Shown: positions 8,355 to 18,417, counted from the first letter of the stretch. The stretch is DNA of 64,000 nt from JAWKOK01 sp963765875 (GCA_963765875.1 CAVXYK010000003.1:62001-126000); one strand, 5' to 3'. The notes: generated by a model from the letters alone, not told the origin. Numbers and translations are program-made.

Positions 8355-10302
8355 GTGGCAAAGGAAAAAAATAACGACGTCGTATACAATGCGGATCAGA
8401 TCCAGGTGCTTGGAAGGCCTTGAGGCCGTTCGCCGTCGACCCGGCATGTACATCGGCGGCACCGACACCAAAGCCCTGCACCACATGGTCTACGAGGTGG
8501 TTGACAACGCCATCGACGAAGCCATGCAGGGCCGCTGTGATACGATCCGCATCACCATACACAAAGACGAAAGCGTCTCGGTCGAAGACAACGGCGCCGG
8601 CATCCCGGTGGACATCCAGAAGCAGACCGGCCTGCCGGCGTTGACGGTTGTCATGACCAAGTTGCACGCCGGCGGCAAGTTCGGCGGCGGCGGCTACAAG
8701 GTGTCCGGCGGTCTTCACGGCGTCGGCGTTAGCGCTGTCAACGCCTTGAGCGAATGGATAGAGACTAAGGTCAAGCGCAACGGCAAGCTCTACATGCAGC
8801 GCTTTGAACGGGGCGTACCGGTCACAGATGTCGAAGTAATCGGGAAATCCGACAAGAATAAGACAGGCACCATCCAGACCTTCTTGCGCGATGATACTAT
8901 CTTCCAGGTGTTGGAATATGACTGGGACACGCTGGTCACCCGATTGCGTGAGATGGCCTTCCTGACCCGTGGCGTCGACATCACACTGGTCGATGAGCGA
9001 CCCGAAGAGCCTCACGAGATCAGCTTCTACTTCGAAGGCGGCGTCAAGTCCTTCGTGCGCTATCTTAACAAGAACCGCACCAAGATCCACGAACCCATCT
9101 ATGTGGATCAGGAAGTGGAGACGACCCACGTCGAGGCGGCCATCCAGTACACCGATGGTTTCAGCGACTCGCTCTACGCCTTTGCCAACACCATCAACAC
9201 GCCCGATGGCGGCACCCATCTGACCGGCCTGCGCGTCGGCGGTGACACGCCAGATCAATGACTATGCACGCAAGCAGGGCTTCCTCAAGGATAACGACGC
9301 CAACTTCAGCGGCGAGGATACACGCCAGGGTCTGACTGCCATCGTCAGCGTCAAGGTCATTGAACCCCAGTTCGAGGGCCAGAACAAGCTGAAGCTGCTC
9401 AACAACGAGGTTCGCTATCACGTGGAATCTGCGGTGGCTGAGGCCATGGGGCGTGGATGGAAGAGAATCCACGCGATGCCCGGCAGATCATCGAGAAATG
9501 TCGCACCTCCTACCGGGCACGTGAAGCAGCTCGCAAGGCCCGCGACCTGGTCATCCGCAAGAGTGCGCTGGAAAGCCTGACGCTACCCGGCAAGTTGGCA
9601 GACTGCTCCAGCCGCAAGCCGGAAGAATGTGAGATCTACATCGTTGAGGGCGACAGCGCCGGCGGCACGGCCAAGATGGGCCGAGATCGCCGCTTCCAGG
9701 CCATCCTGCCCCTGCGCGGCAAGATCCTCAACATCGAGAAGACCAGCCTGGACAAAGCGTTGGCCAACAAGGAAGTGCAGGCGCTGATCACGGCGCTGGG
9801 CACCAACATCGGCGAGAACTTCTCGCTGGATGGGCTGCGCTACCATCGCATCATCTTGATGACCGATGCCGATGTCGACGGCGCGCACATTCGCACGCTC
9901 TTGCTCACGCTCTTCTTCCGTTACATGGAGCCGCTGGTCAACAGTGGTCATCTCTACATCGCGCAGCCGCCGCTCTACCGGGTGACGGCCACGCGCCAGG
10001 TCAATGGACGCAACCGCCGTTCCACTGATTACGTCTATGACGACAAGTCTCTGGAAGCCATGCGCGTGGAGCTGGGCAACGAGAATGTCCGCATCGACCA
10101 GCGCTACAAAGGTCTGGGCGAGATGAACAACGATCAGCTCTGGGAGACGACCATGAACCCGGAGAATCGCACAGTGCTCCAGGTCAACATCGAGGACGCG
10201 GCCGAAGCCGACCGTACCTTCGACATGCTCATGGGCAGCAGCGTGCCGCCACGCCGCCGCTTCATCCAGACCCACGCCGACCAGGCCAAGCTGGATATTT
10301 GA
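8355..10302 (+). CDS. gyrB: DNA gyrase subunit B, disrupted by three apparent frameshifts
   Basis: ATPase subunit of type IIA topoisomerase (about 649 residues when joined, normal for GyrB). GHKL ATPase motifs: VVDNAIDEA, DNGAGIPVD and GLHGVGVSAVNALS. TOPRIM motifs: EGDSAGG with ILPLRGKILNIEK, and DADVDGAHIRTLLL; the tail is QRYKGLGEMN. The start is GTG 8355, with GGAGG at 8345-8349, giving MAKEKNNDVVYNADQIQVL. The frame then breaks three times: near 8412 (one extra base, CTTGGAAG), between 9229 and 9240 (a CG pair missing in a GCGC tract) and near 9451 (a G missing after ATGGGG). All sit in low-complexity runs. Because gyrB is essential and the three pieces are fully conserved, sequence errors are the best explanation; ParE is less likely because of the RGKILN context. 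Confidence 0.85.
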
Positions 10303-10557
10303 ACAAATGTACTTCTCAGTTTTCTTGGCGCATTGCCGGCGGCATTGGCCAAGAAAACAGAGACATATCATTCCAGATGGCAGTAACAGAAGAAGGCGAC
10401 CAAAGGGCCCTTCGCTCGCCTCTCTCTGCTACTACCTCTCCCATCCCCGCTTTGCATTCCCCACACATTGAGTTTTACTTAGGTAGTTCGTCTTACAAAG
10501 ACTAGGCAGATAACGATCCTTTTTGCCACGTCAATCTTCCACGAAAGGAACCAAGAA
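10303..10557. other. Intergenic region with a gyrB-distal hairpin
   Basis: An 11-bp stem (GTTTTCTTGGC at 10319-10329 with its complement at 10348-10358, 18-nt loop) follows the gyrB stop. It has no clear T-run, so it is a weak terminator candidate at best. The remaining 200 bp form the leader of the ABC binding-protein gene, which has AAGGA about 8 nt before its ATG. No other gene is seen. Confidence 0.45.
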
Positions 10558-12231
10558 ATGCGTAGAAATATCATTATGGTGTTGGCCCTTGGGCTGCTGC
10601 TGGCCTTGTTGGCCGCCTGTGCAGGCGGCGCAGGACCGGCAGAGAGCGGCGGCGACGCTGCTGCGGCCGATGCCCCTGCTGACGTCATCTCTCTGGCGTT
10701 GAGCACTGCGTCCGAGCCGGTCACGCTGGATCCGAACCTGGCTTCGGACTACTACTCGACCCTGCCCATCGAGCAGATGTTCCTGGGTCTGACCAACATT
10801 AACAATGCTACGTCTGAAATCGAGCCTGAATTGGCGACCAGTTGGGAATCGTCGGAAGACGGCCTGACGTGGACCTTCACCATGCGCGACGATGTGATGT
10901 GGAGCGACGGCAATCCGGTGACTGCCAATGACGTCGAGTACAGCGTCAAGCGCGCCATTATGCCCGAGACAGCCTCGCCCTACGCCTACGTGCTCTACAT
11001 CATCGAGAATGCGGCAACCATCAACCAGACCGCCATTCCAACCGACACCTACGATATCGATACGCTGGGCGTCACTGCAATCGATGACTACACGGTCCAG
11101 TTCACCCTCGAATCGCCGGCTCCTTACTTCGAGTCCATCAGCAGTCTGTGGACATTGCGTCCGGTACCGAGTTGGGCCATCGAAGAGTATGGCGATGCCT
11201 GGACCGAGCCGGAAAACATCGTCACCAACGGTCCCTACAAGATCACCGACTGGTCATTGGGCGAGTCACTCTCCTTCGTCAAGAACCCGGACTATTTCGA
11301 TGCCGACAATGTCCAGATCGAAGAGATCACGGTTGACATCATCACCGATCAGTTCACCGAAGTTGCGCTCTACGAGTCAGGTGAGTTGGACGTGGCCGGC
11401 GAAAACGCCGGCTCCTTCTCCATCGAGGAACTGCTTGCGCATCCAAGATGATCCGGTGCTGAGCCAGGAGCTAAACATCGGTCCGCGTGCCTCGACCACC
11501 TACGTCGGCTTCACCATGGACAAGGCTCCCTTTGACGACGTGCTTGTGCGCAAGGCCTTCTCCGCCGCCATCGACCGTGAGACCATGGTCAAGGACGTGG
11601 TCGGTTCCGGCGTACCCGCCACCCAGTTTGCCCCTCCCGGCATCTTCGGCGCACCCGATCCCGAGGTCGGTCTGCCCACGGACGTCGCTCAGGCCCAGGC
11701 ATGGCTGGCCGAAGCCGGTTATCCCGACGGTGAGGGCTTCCCCACCGTCACCTACCGCTACTTCTCTGCTTCGTGGAAGAGGCGTTGGCCCAGGCACTGC
11801 AGGCCATGTGGGCTGAGAACCTGAACGTCAACGTCGAATTGGAATCCCAGGAATGGCCGGTCTTCTACGCCAGCATCAGCCCGGACACCCCGGTCGAAGA
11901 GATGCCGGAAATGTGGCGACTCGGTTGGGGCGCCGACTATCCGGATGAGAACAACTGGGTCTACGAGGTCTTCCACTGCACCGACAGCAGCAACTACTCA
12001 CGTGCCGAGTGTACCGAGGCCGACGAAATGGCTGCCCAGGCCGCCGTCGAGATCGACCCGGAAGTCCGCAAGGATCTGTACGCTCAGATCGAGCAGTTGA
12101 TGTTCGGCGAAGAACTGCGTGCCGCCCCCTACTACCACCGTGGCTACACCATCCTGACCAAACCCTATGTCCAGCGTGCCTATCCCTTGTTCGCCCCCGT
12201 GAACTGGGATACGTGGCGCATTGAGAAGTAG
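10558..12231 (+). CDS. ABC transporter substrate-binding lipoprotein, family 5 (peptide/opine type), two frameshifts
   Basis: Extracytoplasmic solute-binding protein of the DppA/OppA class. The N terminus is a lipoprotein signal with lipobox LLAAC (Cys21). Family signatures follow: EPVTLDPNLASDYYS, LATSWESSEDGLTWTF with DVMWSDGNPVTANDV, and later VRKAFSAAIDRETMV and WGADYPDENNW. The frame breaks near 11440 (GCGC tract, where a CG pair may be missing before ATCCAAGATG) and near 11770 (before codons for FVEEALAQAL). Joined length is about 557 residues, normal for the family. The start has AAGGA upstream. It heads an importer with the two permease genes below; no ATPase gene follows, so ATPases must be encoded elsewhere. 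Confidence 0.8.
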
Positions 12232-12234
12232 AGA

Positions 12235-12335
12235 GTTGGGGATTGGGGACTAGGGAACGGGGATTGGGATATATTGACGCGATTGCGGCGTCTCCCAATC
12301 CCCTAATCCCCAATCCCTAGTCCCCAATCCCAATC
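12235..12335. repeat. 7-nt-unit inverted repeat (GGGGATT type)
   Basis: The G-rich arm at about 12236-12269 is built of units GGGGATT, GGGGACT, AGGGAAC, GGGGATT. The C-rich arm at 12293-12335 is built of complementary 7-nt units (CCCAATC, CCCTAAT, CCCCAAT, CCCTAGT). The arms can pair over most of their length, but the C arm has about one extra unit. It fills the whole gap between the binding-protein and permease genes, ending against the permease ATG, so in mRNA it would form a strong hairpin inside the operon. Confidence 0.75.
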
Positions 12336-13278
12336 ATGCTTCAGATCATCATCCGACGTCTCATCTGGTTCATCCCTGTCTTTTTCATCGTGACCGGCAT
12401 CACCTTCGTCACAATGCATGCGCTGCCCGGCGGCCCGTTCGACTCGGACAAGACGCCGCCGGCGATGGTGGCGCAGATGGAGGCGACCTTTGGCCTCAGC
12501 AAGCCGCTCTATCAGCAATATTTCATCTGGCTGAGCAACGTTGTTCGTCTGCGCTTCGGCCCCTCGCTCGTGGCGCGCGGCAAGCCGGTCGAGAGTTTTC
12601 TGTTGCCGGCCCTCGGCGTCTCCATGCAGTTGGGCATGCTGGCGCTGCTCTTTGCAATTCGCCGTCGGGCTGCCGTCCGGCATAATCGCCGCCATGAAAC
12701 GAGGCGCCTGGCAGGATCGGTCGACCATGTTTGTGGCCATCCTCGGCGTCTCGATTCCGGCCATTGTGCTCGGCCCCATGCTCTATTGGCTCTTCGCCCT
12801 GCAGTTGGGCTGGCTACCGGTGGCCAAATGGGGCGACCTGGATGACGGCCTCTGGTCCTACCTCAGCCATGCTATCCTGCCCGCAATCACACTGGGCGCC
12901 GGGGTGGCGGCTATCATCGCGAGGCTGACACGCGCCAGCCTCTTGCAGGTGCTGGGCGATGATTTTGTGCGCACGGCCCACGCCAAGGGGCTACCCGGAC
13001 GCACCGTGACAATACGCCATGCACTGCGCAATTCGTTGATTCCGGTCGTAACCTATATGGGTCCGTTGGCGGCCGCCGTGCTGACCGGTTCATTGATTGT
13101 GGAGCAGATCTTCGCGATTCCCGGCATGGGGCGATTCTTCGTCACCAGTATATCCAGCCGCGACTACCCAATGGTGATGGCCGTCGTTGTCATCTATGCG
13201 CTGATCATTGTGATTGTCAACCTAATTGTCGACCTTCTCTACGTCTTCATCGATCCGAGGATCGGCCATGTCAACTAG
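12336..13278 (+). CDS. ABC transporter permease, DppB type, one frameshift
   Basis: Inner-membrane permease of the binding-protein-dependent peptide/nickel class (about 314 residues joined). The N terminus MLQIIIRRLIWFIPVFFIVTG is the typical first helix; the C-terminal half has the EAA-loop region DFVRTAHAKGLPGRTV and the segment LIVEQIFAIPGMGRFFV. The frame breaks near 12655 (after codons for LLFA), where CTCTTTGCAATTC should continue as FAVGLPSGIIAAM. It follows the binding protein across a hairpin repeat and overlaps the next permease by 11 nt. No Shine-Dalgarno is evident because the repeat abuts the ATG. Confidence 0.8.
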
Positions 13279-14281
13279 CACTGCGAAAGCCGGCACTCGA
13301 GAGACCACGGACCTATCACTGTCTTCACGAAAATCGCGCACGATGTTGCAGGATACCCTCACTGTCCTATTTCGAGATCCGCTTGTTCTGATCTGTATCG
13401 CCTACCTGATTCTGCTCTTTGTCATCGCACTCTTCCCATCGTTTTTTGCCCCTCTCCCCTATGCAGAGACCAGTTTTCCCGATAAACTGGCGCCGCCCGG
13501 CAGCGTCGCCACCGCGCCAAAGATGGACGGGCATGTCTACATCCTGGGCGCCGACCGCTTGGGGCGCGACATCCTCAGTCGCATCATCTACGGCACGCGT
13601 GTGTCGATGTCGGTGGCGCTGGTCGGGGCCGGCGTCAGTTTTCTGATCGGCGTATTCTACGGTCTGTTCGCAGGCTATGGATCGCCCAAGGTCGACAACA
13701 TCATGATGCGCATTGTTGACATTATTTACGCCTACCCGGCCCTCATCCTGATCATCTTGCTCCAGGTCTATCTAACCGCGTTGGGCACTCAGAATATCGA
13801 ACAGGCCAATTTCCTCCAGCGGATCGTCATCACATTGGACAACAACAGCGGCGGCCTCTTCTTCCTCTTCATCGCCATCGGCGCCGTCAGTTGGTTGAAT
13901 ATGGCGCGCCTGACCCGTGGGCAGGTTCTCCACTACCGCCAACAGGAGTTCATCCAGGCTGCTCAGATTGTGGGCGTCAGACATCGGTCGATCATGTCCC
14001 GCCACCTGCTGCCCAACGTAATGGGCGCATGCATTGTGGCCGAAACCCTGGCCATTCCTGCCTACATCTATACCGAGGCCTTTTTGAGTTTCATCGGCCT
14101 GGGTGTCCAGCCGCCCATGCCCAGTTGGGGCAGCATGATCGCCGATGGCTACGGGGCGCTACGCTCGGCCCCGTTCATCATCTTCTTTCCGGCTCTGGCG
14201 CTCACGCTGACCATGCTCGCCTTCAACTTCCTCGGCGACGCCATCCGCGACGCCATGGATCCGAAATTGCGCGGGCGGTAA
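13268..14281 (+). CDS. ABC transporter permease, DppC type
   Basis: A 337-residue second permease of the importer, intact. The N-terminal cytoplasmic tail (residues 1-50) leads to the first helix (LVLICIAYLILLFVIALF). DppC signatures are ILGADRLGRDILSRIIYGTRVS, the EAA-loop (EFIQAAQIVGVRHRSIMSRHLLPN) with its invariant Gly, and the C-terminal FLSFIGLGVQPPMPSWGSMI and GDAIRDAMDPKLRGR. ATG 13268 overlaps the previous gene by 11 nt and has GAGG 7 nt upstream; an upstream in-frame start at 13226 lies inside the previous gene. The expected dppD/dppF ATPase genes are absent. Confidence 0.88.
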   Translation: MSTSTAKAGTRETTDLSLSSRKSRTMLQDTLTVLFRDPLVLICIAYLILLFVIALFPSFFAPLPYAETSFPDKLAPPGSVATAPKMDGHVYILGADRLGRDILSRIIYGTRVSMSVALVGAGVSFLIGVFYGLFAGYGSPKVDNIMMRIVDIIYAYPALILIILLQVYLTALGTQNIEQANFLQRIVITLDNNSGGLFFLFIAIGAVSWLNMARLTRGQVLHYRQQEFIQAAQIVGVRHRSIMSRHLLPNVMGACIVAETLAIPAYIYTEAFLSFIGLGVQPPMPSWGSMIADGYGALRSAPFIIFFPALALTLTMLAFNFLGDAIRDAMDPKLRGR

Positions 14282-14982
14282 AACTTCACCACGGAGGCAC
14301 AGAGGGGGCACAGAGAAAAGCCACAGAGATTTGCCGCCCCTGTCGTCTTGAGTACATGATGAAGGCGGGCTTCGCACAAACTTCAAGAAACAGGTCGGGC
14401 TGTTGCAGAACGCTACATCCGTCATCCTGAACGAGTCTACGTGTTCAACATCAAACCGGCAACTGTCCAGTGAAGGATCTTGACTGGCAGAGCAGAGACC
14501 CTTTGCCAATGTTTAGGATCAGCGCCGCAATGCGGCCCCAGGCCGACAAAGGATCCTCTGCCGAGACAGAGCTTGTTTCGTAGAAGCGTATCCGCGTAGG
14601 CGAAGAATTTGGACGACAATGTCCAGACCCTTCCTTGGTCTCTTGAGAGCATCAATCTGCCAACGTATGCCCAGTCAGGGTGACAGAACGTCAGCTGTCG
14701 AAGGTGGATTCGTATCCTAAACTGAAAGCACAGACGGATCATGAGTTTTGTAGGTCACGCTTGCAGCGTGACAAGGTACGCGTGCCAGACGGATGCGGAG
14801 GTAACCGCACTAGTCCGACTACAAGTCGGACCTACAAAGTATTGTTATCACAGCGTCTTCAGTTCAGAAGCAAGTCGAGGAATTGATAGTCAATGTGACA
14901 GGCGTCCAGTGCGGGATCTCGCTTGGCAAAGCAAGGCCCCTCACCAACACTGACATTCACCGCGGCAACAAGGATCGAAGTC
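14282..14982. other. 700-bp intergenic region rich in repeats
   Basis: No convincing gene. It begins with a CACAGAG-rich repeat (14287-14330). An outer inverted repeat, TTTGTAGGTC at 14747-14756 against 14829-14838, encloses two small hairpins (GTCACGC/GCGTGAC and GTCCGACT/AGTCGGAC). Two diverged direct copies of a roughly 45-bp sequence (TCCAGTG...GATCT...TGGCA...GCA) lie at about 14463-14512 and 14906-14950. This is a typical pile-up of dispersed short repeats. Confidence 0.5.
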
Positions 14983-15898
14983 ATGAGCGGAGACCAAGCA
15001 ACGGATCGCCTGCGGGCGTGGTGTACATCAGTCGTCGGGCCGTTCGAGATTGTCTCCGGCACGCAGCGTCCAGACGGGCGCTCTTCGATCTCACGCTTGC
15101 AGACATCTGACGGCCTTTGCTATCTCAAGGTCCACGAGCAGACGGAACATCTGGGAGCGAGAGGTCCACGGCTATGAACAGTGGGCGTCCGTGTTCGGAA
15201 ATTCTGCACCGCGCTTGCTTGGTGTGCGTGAGAATCGTCCACTGGCCTTGCTCATCGAAGAACTGCCCGGACAGGTATTGGAAAAACTAGAGCTGCCGGT
15301 TGAACAGGAACGGGCCGCCTGGCGCATGGCCGGGCAAATGCTGGTTCGGTTGCATGATCTCGCGGGTAGTCGATACTTTGGCCCCTGCCATCGCGACGGC
15401 TCGCCACAAGGTCCAGCACTCAGCGATGCCGTTGAGTATGTGCGTTTTGAGTTGGAACGCGAGATCGATAAAGCAATCGATGGCGGCTATCTCAGCGACC
15501 AAGAACTGGCCGTTGTGACCGCCGCGCAGCAGTCGGCAGGCATATTCGCGGGCGAACAGCCCGTTGCCTGCCATCGAGACTACTGCCCCTACAACTGGCT
15601 CATCTCCGACATCGGCATCTGGACGGGCGTCATCGACTTCGAGTTCGCCTACTGGGACGTGCGCGTTGCCGACTTTAGCCGCTATCCCGATTGGGAGTGG
15701 ATGGATCGGCCCGATCTACTGGATGCGCTGTTTGAAGGCTACGGACGGAGGCTGACAGTGCGGGAAGAGGAACAGCAGTACGTTGCCCACGTTCAATATG
15801 CCCTCAGCGCCATCACCTGGGGCATGGAGGCGTCCTACTTTGGCTTTGTCGAAGAGGGACGGGCTGCATTGAAGCACCTGTCCAGCTATTGGGTATAG
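14983..15898 (+). CDS. Aminoglycoside-phosphotransferase-family protein (APH/ChoK), one frameshift
   Basis: A kinase-like phosphotransferase of about 305 residues when joined. The catalytic loop is visible as ACHRDYCPYNWLI (Brenner HxDxxxxN motif) and the metal-binding Asp as GVIDFEFAYWD. The N-terminal lobe has SISRLQTSDGLCYLKVH, with the ATP-lobe Lys. The frame breaks near 15150 (CATCTGGGAGCG); the downstream frame continues WEREVHGYEQWASVF. ATG 14983 is preferred to an earlier one at 14923. The substrate is unknown; many members phosphorylate small alcohols or sugars rather than antibiotics, so resistance should not be inferred. Confidence 0.75.
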
Positions 15899-15968
15899 CG
15901 ATAGAGTTTCACCCCCAGACACCCACGACCGTGCATAGTCGACACTTGAGATCGACGGAGCAACTCTT

Positions 15969-17337
15969 ATGAGCGACACGACGGACAGCAACAGACCACG
16001 GGTGATCATCATCGGTGGCGGCTTCGCCGGCATCAATGCGGCCAAAGGATTGAAAAAGGCGCCGGTGGATGTCGTCCTCGTGGACAAGCACAATTTCCAC
16101 CTGTTCCAGCCGTTGCTCTATCAAGTCGCCACGGCAGAGCTGGAACCTGCCGCCATTGCCTTTCCAATCCGCTCTATCCTGCGCAAGCAGAGCAACGTGA
16201 CCGTTGGCCTGGCAGAGGTCGTGGGCATCGACCTCGCCGGCAAACGTGTGCAAATGCCCCGCGGCGAGGTCCACTACGACTACCTAATCGTGGCCGCGGG
16301 CGTGCGTCAATCCTACTTCGGCAACGAAGGCTATCGGCAGATTGCGCCCGGCCTGAAATCGCTGGATGATGCCGCCGAAATCCGACGACGGATTCTGATT
16401 GGCATTCGAACAGGCCGAGTTTGAGGCCGACGAAGCGGCGCGGCAGGCGAAGCTCACCTTCGTCGTTGTCGGCGGCGGCCCCACCGGCGTCGAACTTACG
16501 GGTGCGATCCGCGATGTGGCCGGCCGCGCCCTGCCCGAAGATTTCCGCAACATCGATTCCTCCACAGCCCGTGTGCTGCTCATCCACGGCGGTGATCGCT
16601 TGCTCCCCATGATGCCCGAAGACTTGAGCCGCAAGGTACAGCGCGATCTAGAGGCCATGGGCGCTGAGATCCGCCTCAACAGTCGCGTCACCGATGTGAC
16701 CGCCCACAGTGTACAGGTCGGCGATGAATTTGTGGCGGCCAACAACGTCTTCTGGGCCGCCGGCGTTGAAGGCCAGTCGTTCATCCACAGCATGGGTGTC
16801 GAACTCGACAGAGCCGGCCGCGTCGTCGTGGGTTCCGACATGGCGGTCCCAGGTCACCCTGAGGTCTTCGTCATCGGCGACGCTGCCCACGCGCCCGATG
16901 CAAAGACTGGTGAACAAGTACCCGGCGTTGCACAGGGTGCGATCCAGACCGGCAGTTTTGTGGCCCAGATCATCGCCACCGAAGTCGCGGCAGGGTCAGC
17001 GCAGGAACGGCCGACATTCTCCTATTTTGACAAGGGGTCGATGGCTGCGGTCGGACGCGGGAAGGCGGTTGCAGCGGTAGGCAAGATCCATCTCAGCGGT
17101 TTTCTCGGCTTCCTATCCTGGTCGATGCTCCATCTGCTATTTTTGGTCGGGTTCGGGCGCAAGGTAGTCGTGGCCTGGGGGTGGATGATCAACTACATCA
17201 CACAAGAACGACAGGCTCGTCTGATCATGGGCGACTCAGCGTTGAACTTGCAACAGGCGAAGATCGGAACCCCGACCAGCCGACAAGAACCAGACACTGA
17301 GGAATCAGTGAGTGAGGAATCAAAGGACGGGGAATGA
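15969..17337 (+). CDS. ndh: Type II NADH dehydrogenase (NDH-2), one frameshift
   Basis: Membrane-associated flavoprotein passing electrons from NADH to quinone without proton pumping. The FAD-binding Rossmann motif is IIIGGGFAGINAAKGL, followed by FHLFQPLLYQVATAEL typical of NDH-2; the NADH-binding motif is VVVGGGPTGVELTGAI. The second FAD contact is VFVIGDAAH, and the C terminus carries a hydrophobic anchor (LSWSMLHLLFLVGFGRKVVVAWGW). Near 16401 an extra G breaks the frame (ATTGGCATTC, expected codons for LIAFEQAEFE). The joined length of about 456 residues is slightly longer than the family norm because of an acidic tail. It overlaps the YihY gene by 4 nt (ATGA), implying co-transcription. 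Confidence 0.85.
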
Positions 17338-18167
17338 ACACGCTGAGATCGATCCTCGTTTCGTTCTATCAGGCATGGTTCGCCGAACGCCCGGCACGTC
17401 TGGCCGCGGCCTTGGCCTATTACGGCATGTTCGCCTTTGCGCCCATCATCTACGTAGTGATCAAGGTCGCCGGACTCTTTCTCAACGAAGTCCGATCGGC
17501 CCAGGAATTCTACGATTTGGTGGCTCAACTTCTGGGCGTAGAGATGGCCAACTTCGTGCAAGATCTGGTCTTTGGCGCGTCAATGCGTGGATCGGGCGCC
17601 ACACCGCTCTCAACGATCATCAGCGTAGTTGTCCTGCTCTGGGCCGCCACCGGCCTCTTCAACCAGCTCCGTCATGCACTCAATACCATTTGGCATGCAG
17701 GCGACGAGACTCGAACAGGCCTCAGCGGGTTCTTGATCGGGCGACTACTCTCGTTTTTACTTGTGATCGGCCTGGGCGTTCTGCTGGTAGTCGCCGTCTT
17801 TGCCAGCGTGGCCATTTCAGCACTCCGCTCCCGACTCGGCCTGGGAACGGAATACCAAATCGCCGGCATCCTGATCCCGCTGGCAATGATCTACGTGACA
17901 ACCGCCGTGATCTATAAGATTCTCCCGGACGTATCCATCGGCTGGCGCTACATCTGGATCGGATCGGCCGTGACGACCGCGCTTGTAAGCATCGGCGGCA
18001 TTGCGATCCTGATCTATCTGCGCCTCAGCAGCGTAGGATCGGCATTTGAAGCAGCCGGTTCGCTGGCAGTCCTGCTCATCGGCATCTACTACGTCGCCCA
18101 AACCTTCCTGGCCGGTGCCCTGTTCACGCGAATTCTTGCATCTACGTCTGCCAAAGGCGCTGAGTAG
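17334..18167 (+). CDS. YihY/BrkB-family membrane protein
   Basis: A 277-residue polytopic inner-membrane protein of the YihY/virulence-factor BrkB family (once misnamed ribonuclease BN). It has the family's N-terminal RPARLAAALAYYGMFAFAPI, then helices such as TPLSTIISVVVLLWAATGLF, LLSFLLVIGLGVLLVVAVFA and a C-terminal YYVAQTFLAGALFTRI. Function in the family is unsettled. The ATG overlaps the NDH-2 stop, so both membrane proteins are made from one message. It is followed by a palindrome and a bidirectional terminator. Confidence 0.85.
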   Translation: MNTLRSILVSFYQAWFAERPARLAAALAYYGMFAFAPIIYVVIKVAGLFLNEVRSAQEFYDLVAQLLGVEMANFVQDLVFGASMRGSGATPLSTIISVVVLLWAATGLFNQLRHALNTIWHAGDETRTGLSGFLIGRLLSFLLVIGLGVLLVVAVFASVAISALRSRLGLGTEYQIAGILIPLAMIYVTTAVIYKILPDVSIGWRYIWIGSAVTTALVSIGGIAILIYLRLSSVGSAFEAAGSLAVLLIGIYYVAQTFLAGALFTRILASTSAKGAE

Positions 18168-18188
18168 AGCCGCAAGATTTTGCGGCTC
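18167..18188. repeat. Short palindrome with GATT loop
   Basis: Arms GAGCCGCAA (18167-18175) and its complement (18180-18188) with a GATT loop, the same architecture as the palindrome at 3317-3344. It starts at the last base of the YihY stop codon. Confidence 0.65.
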
Positions 18189-18222
18189 GGCGGGCGAGCA
18201 AGACCCCTTCACGCCAATAGAA

Positions 18223-18258
18223 AAGAGGCGCACCTCAGAGGTGCGCCTCTTCCATTTT
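18223..18258. terminator. Bidirectional intrinsic terminator
   Basis: A 13-bp perfect stem (AAGAGGCGCACCT at 18223-18235 with its complement at 18239-18251), a 3-nt loop and a downstream T-tract (CCATTTTT); AAAA precedes it on the other side. It lies between convergent genes (YihY-type, plus; unknown protein, minus). Confidence 0.85.
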
Positions 18259-18291
18259 TGGCTCTCCGAACAATTGTAGGGTGCAGAACCC

Positions 18292-18356
18292 GACCTCCGG
18301 GAGGTGTCCGTGAAGCCTCGGTTCTGAATGCCATTTGTGGACACCTCCCGGAGGTC
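18292..18356. repeat. 18-bp perfect inverted repeat
   Basis: The arms GACCTCCGGGAGGTGTCC (18292-18309) and the exact complement (18339-18356) flank a 29-nt spacer. Each arm is itself partly palindromic (CCTCCGGGAGG). It sits between the terminator and the 3' end of the minus-strand unknown gene. Confidence 0.75.
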
Positions 18357-18417
18357 TAGCCACACAATTCCTCAGAGAGCCCCATTTTCGTCGTGCGATT
18401 CAGCCGTCAGGTCTCTG

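Noticed and set aside
8272..9258. 328-codon minus-strand frame opposite gyrB
   Set aside because: Antisense shadow of the GyrB ATPase domain.
8355..10302. Programmed ribosomal frameshifting in gyrB
   Set aside because: Three different shifts at unrelated sites, no slippery heptamer with pseudoknot, and the same type of break in unrelated neighbours; sequence error is simpler.
12236..12335. CRISPR array in the 7-nt repeats
   Set aside because: Units are 7-8 nt with no 20-40-nt spacers, and no cas genes are present.
12541..13278. Separate half-size permease gene starting at 12541
   Set aside because: It begins in the middle of the DppB fold, and the preceding frame supplies the missing N-terminal helix; one frameshifted gene explains both.
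14983..15898. Antibiotic-resistance call for the phosphotransferase
   Set aside because: The APH/ChoK fold is shared by many metabolic kinases and nothing in the context indicates aminoglycoside resistance.
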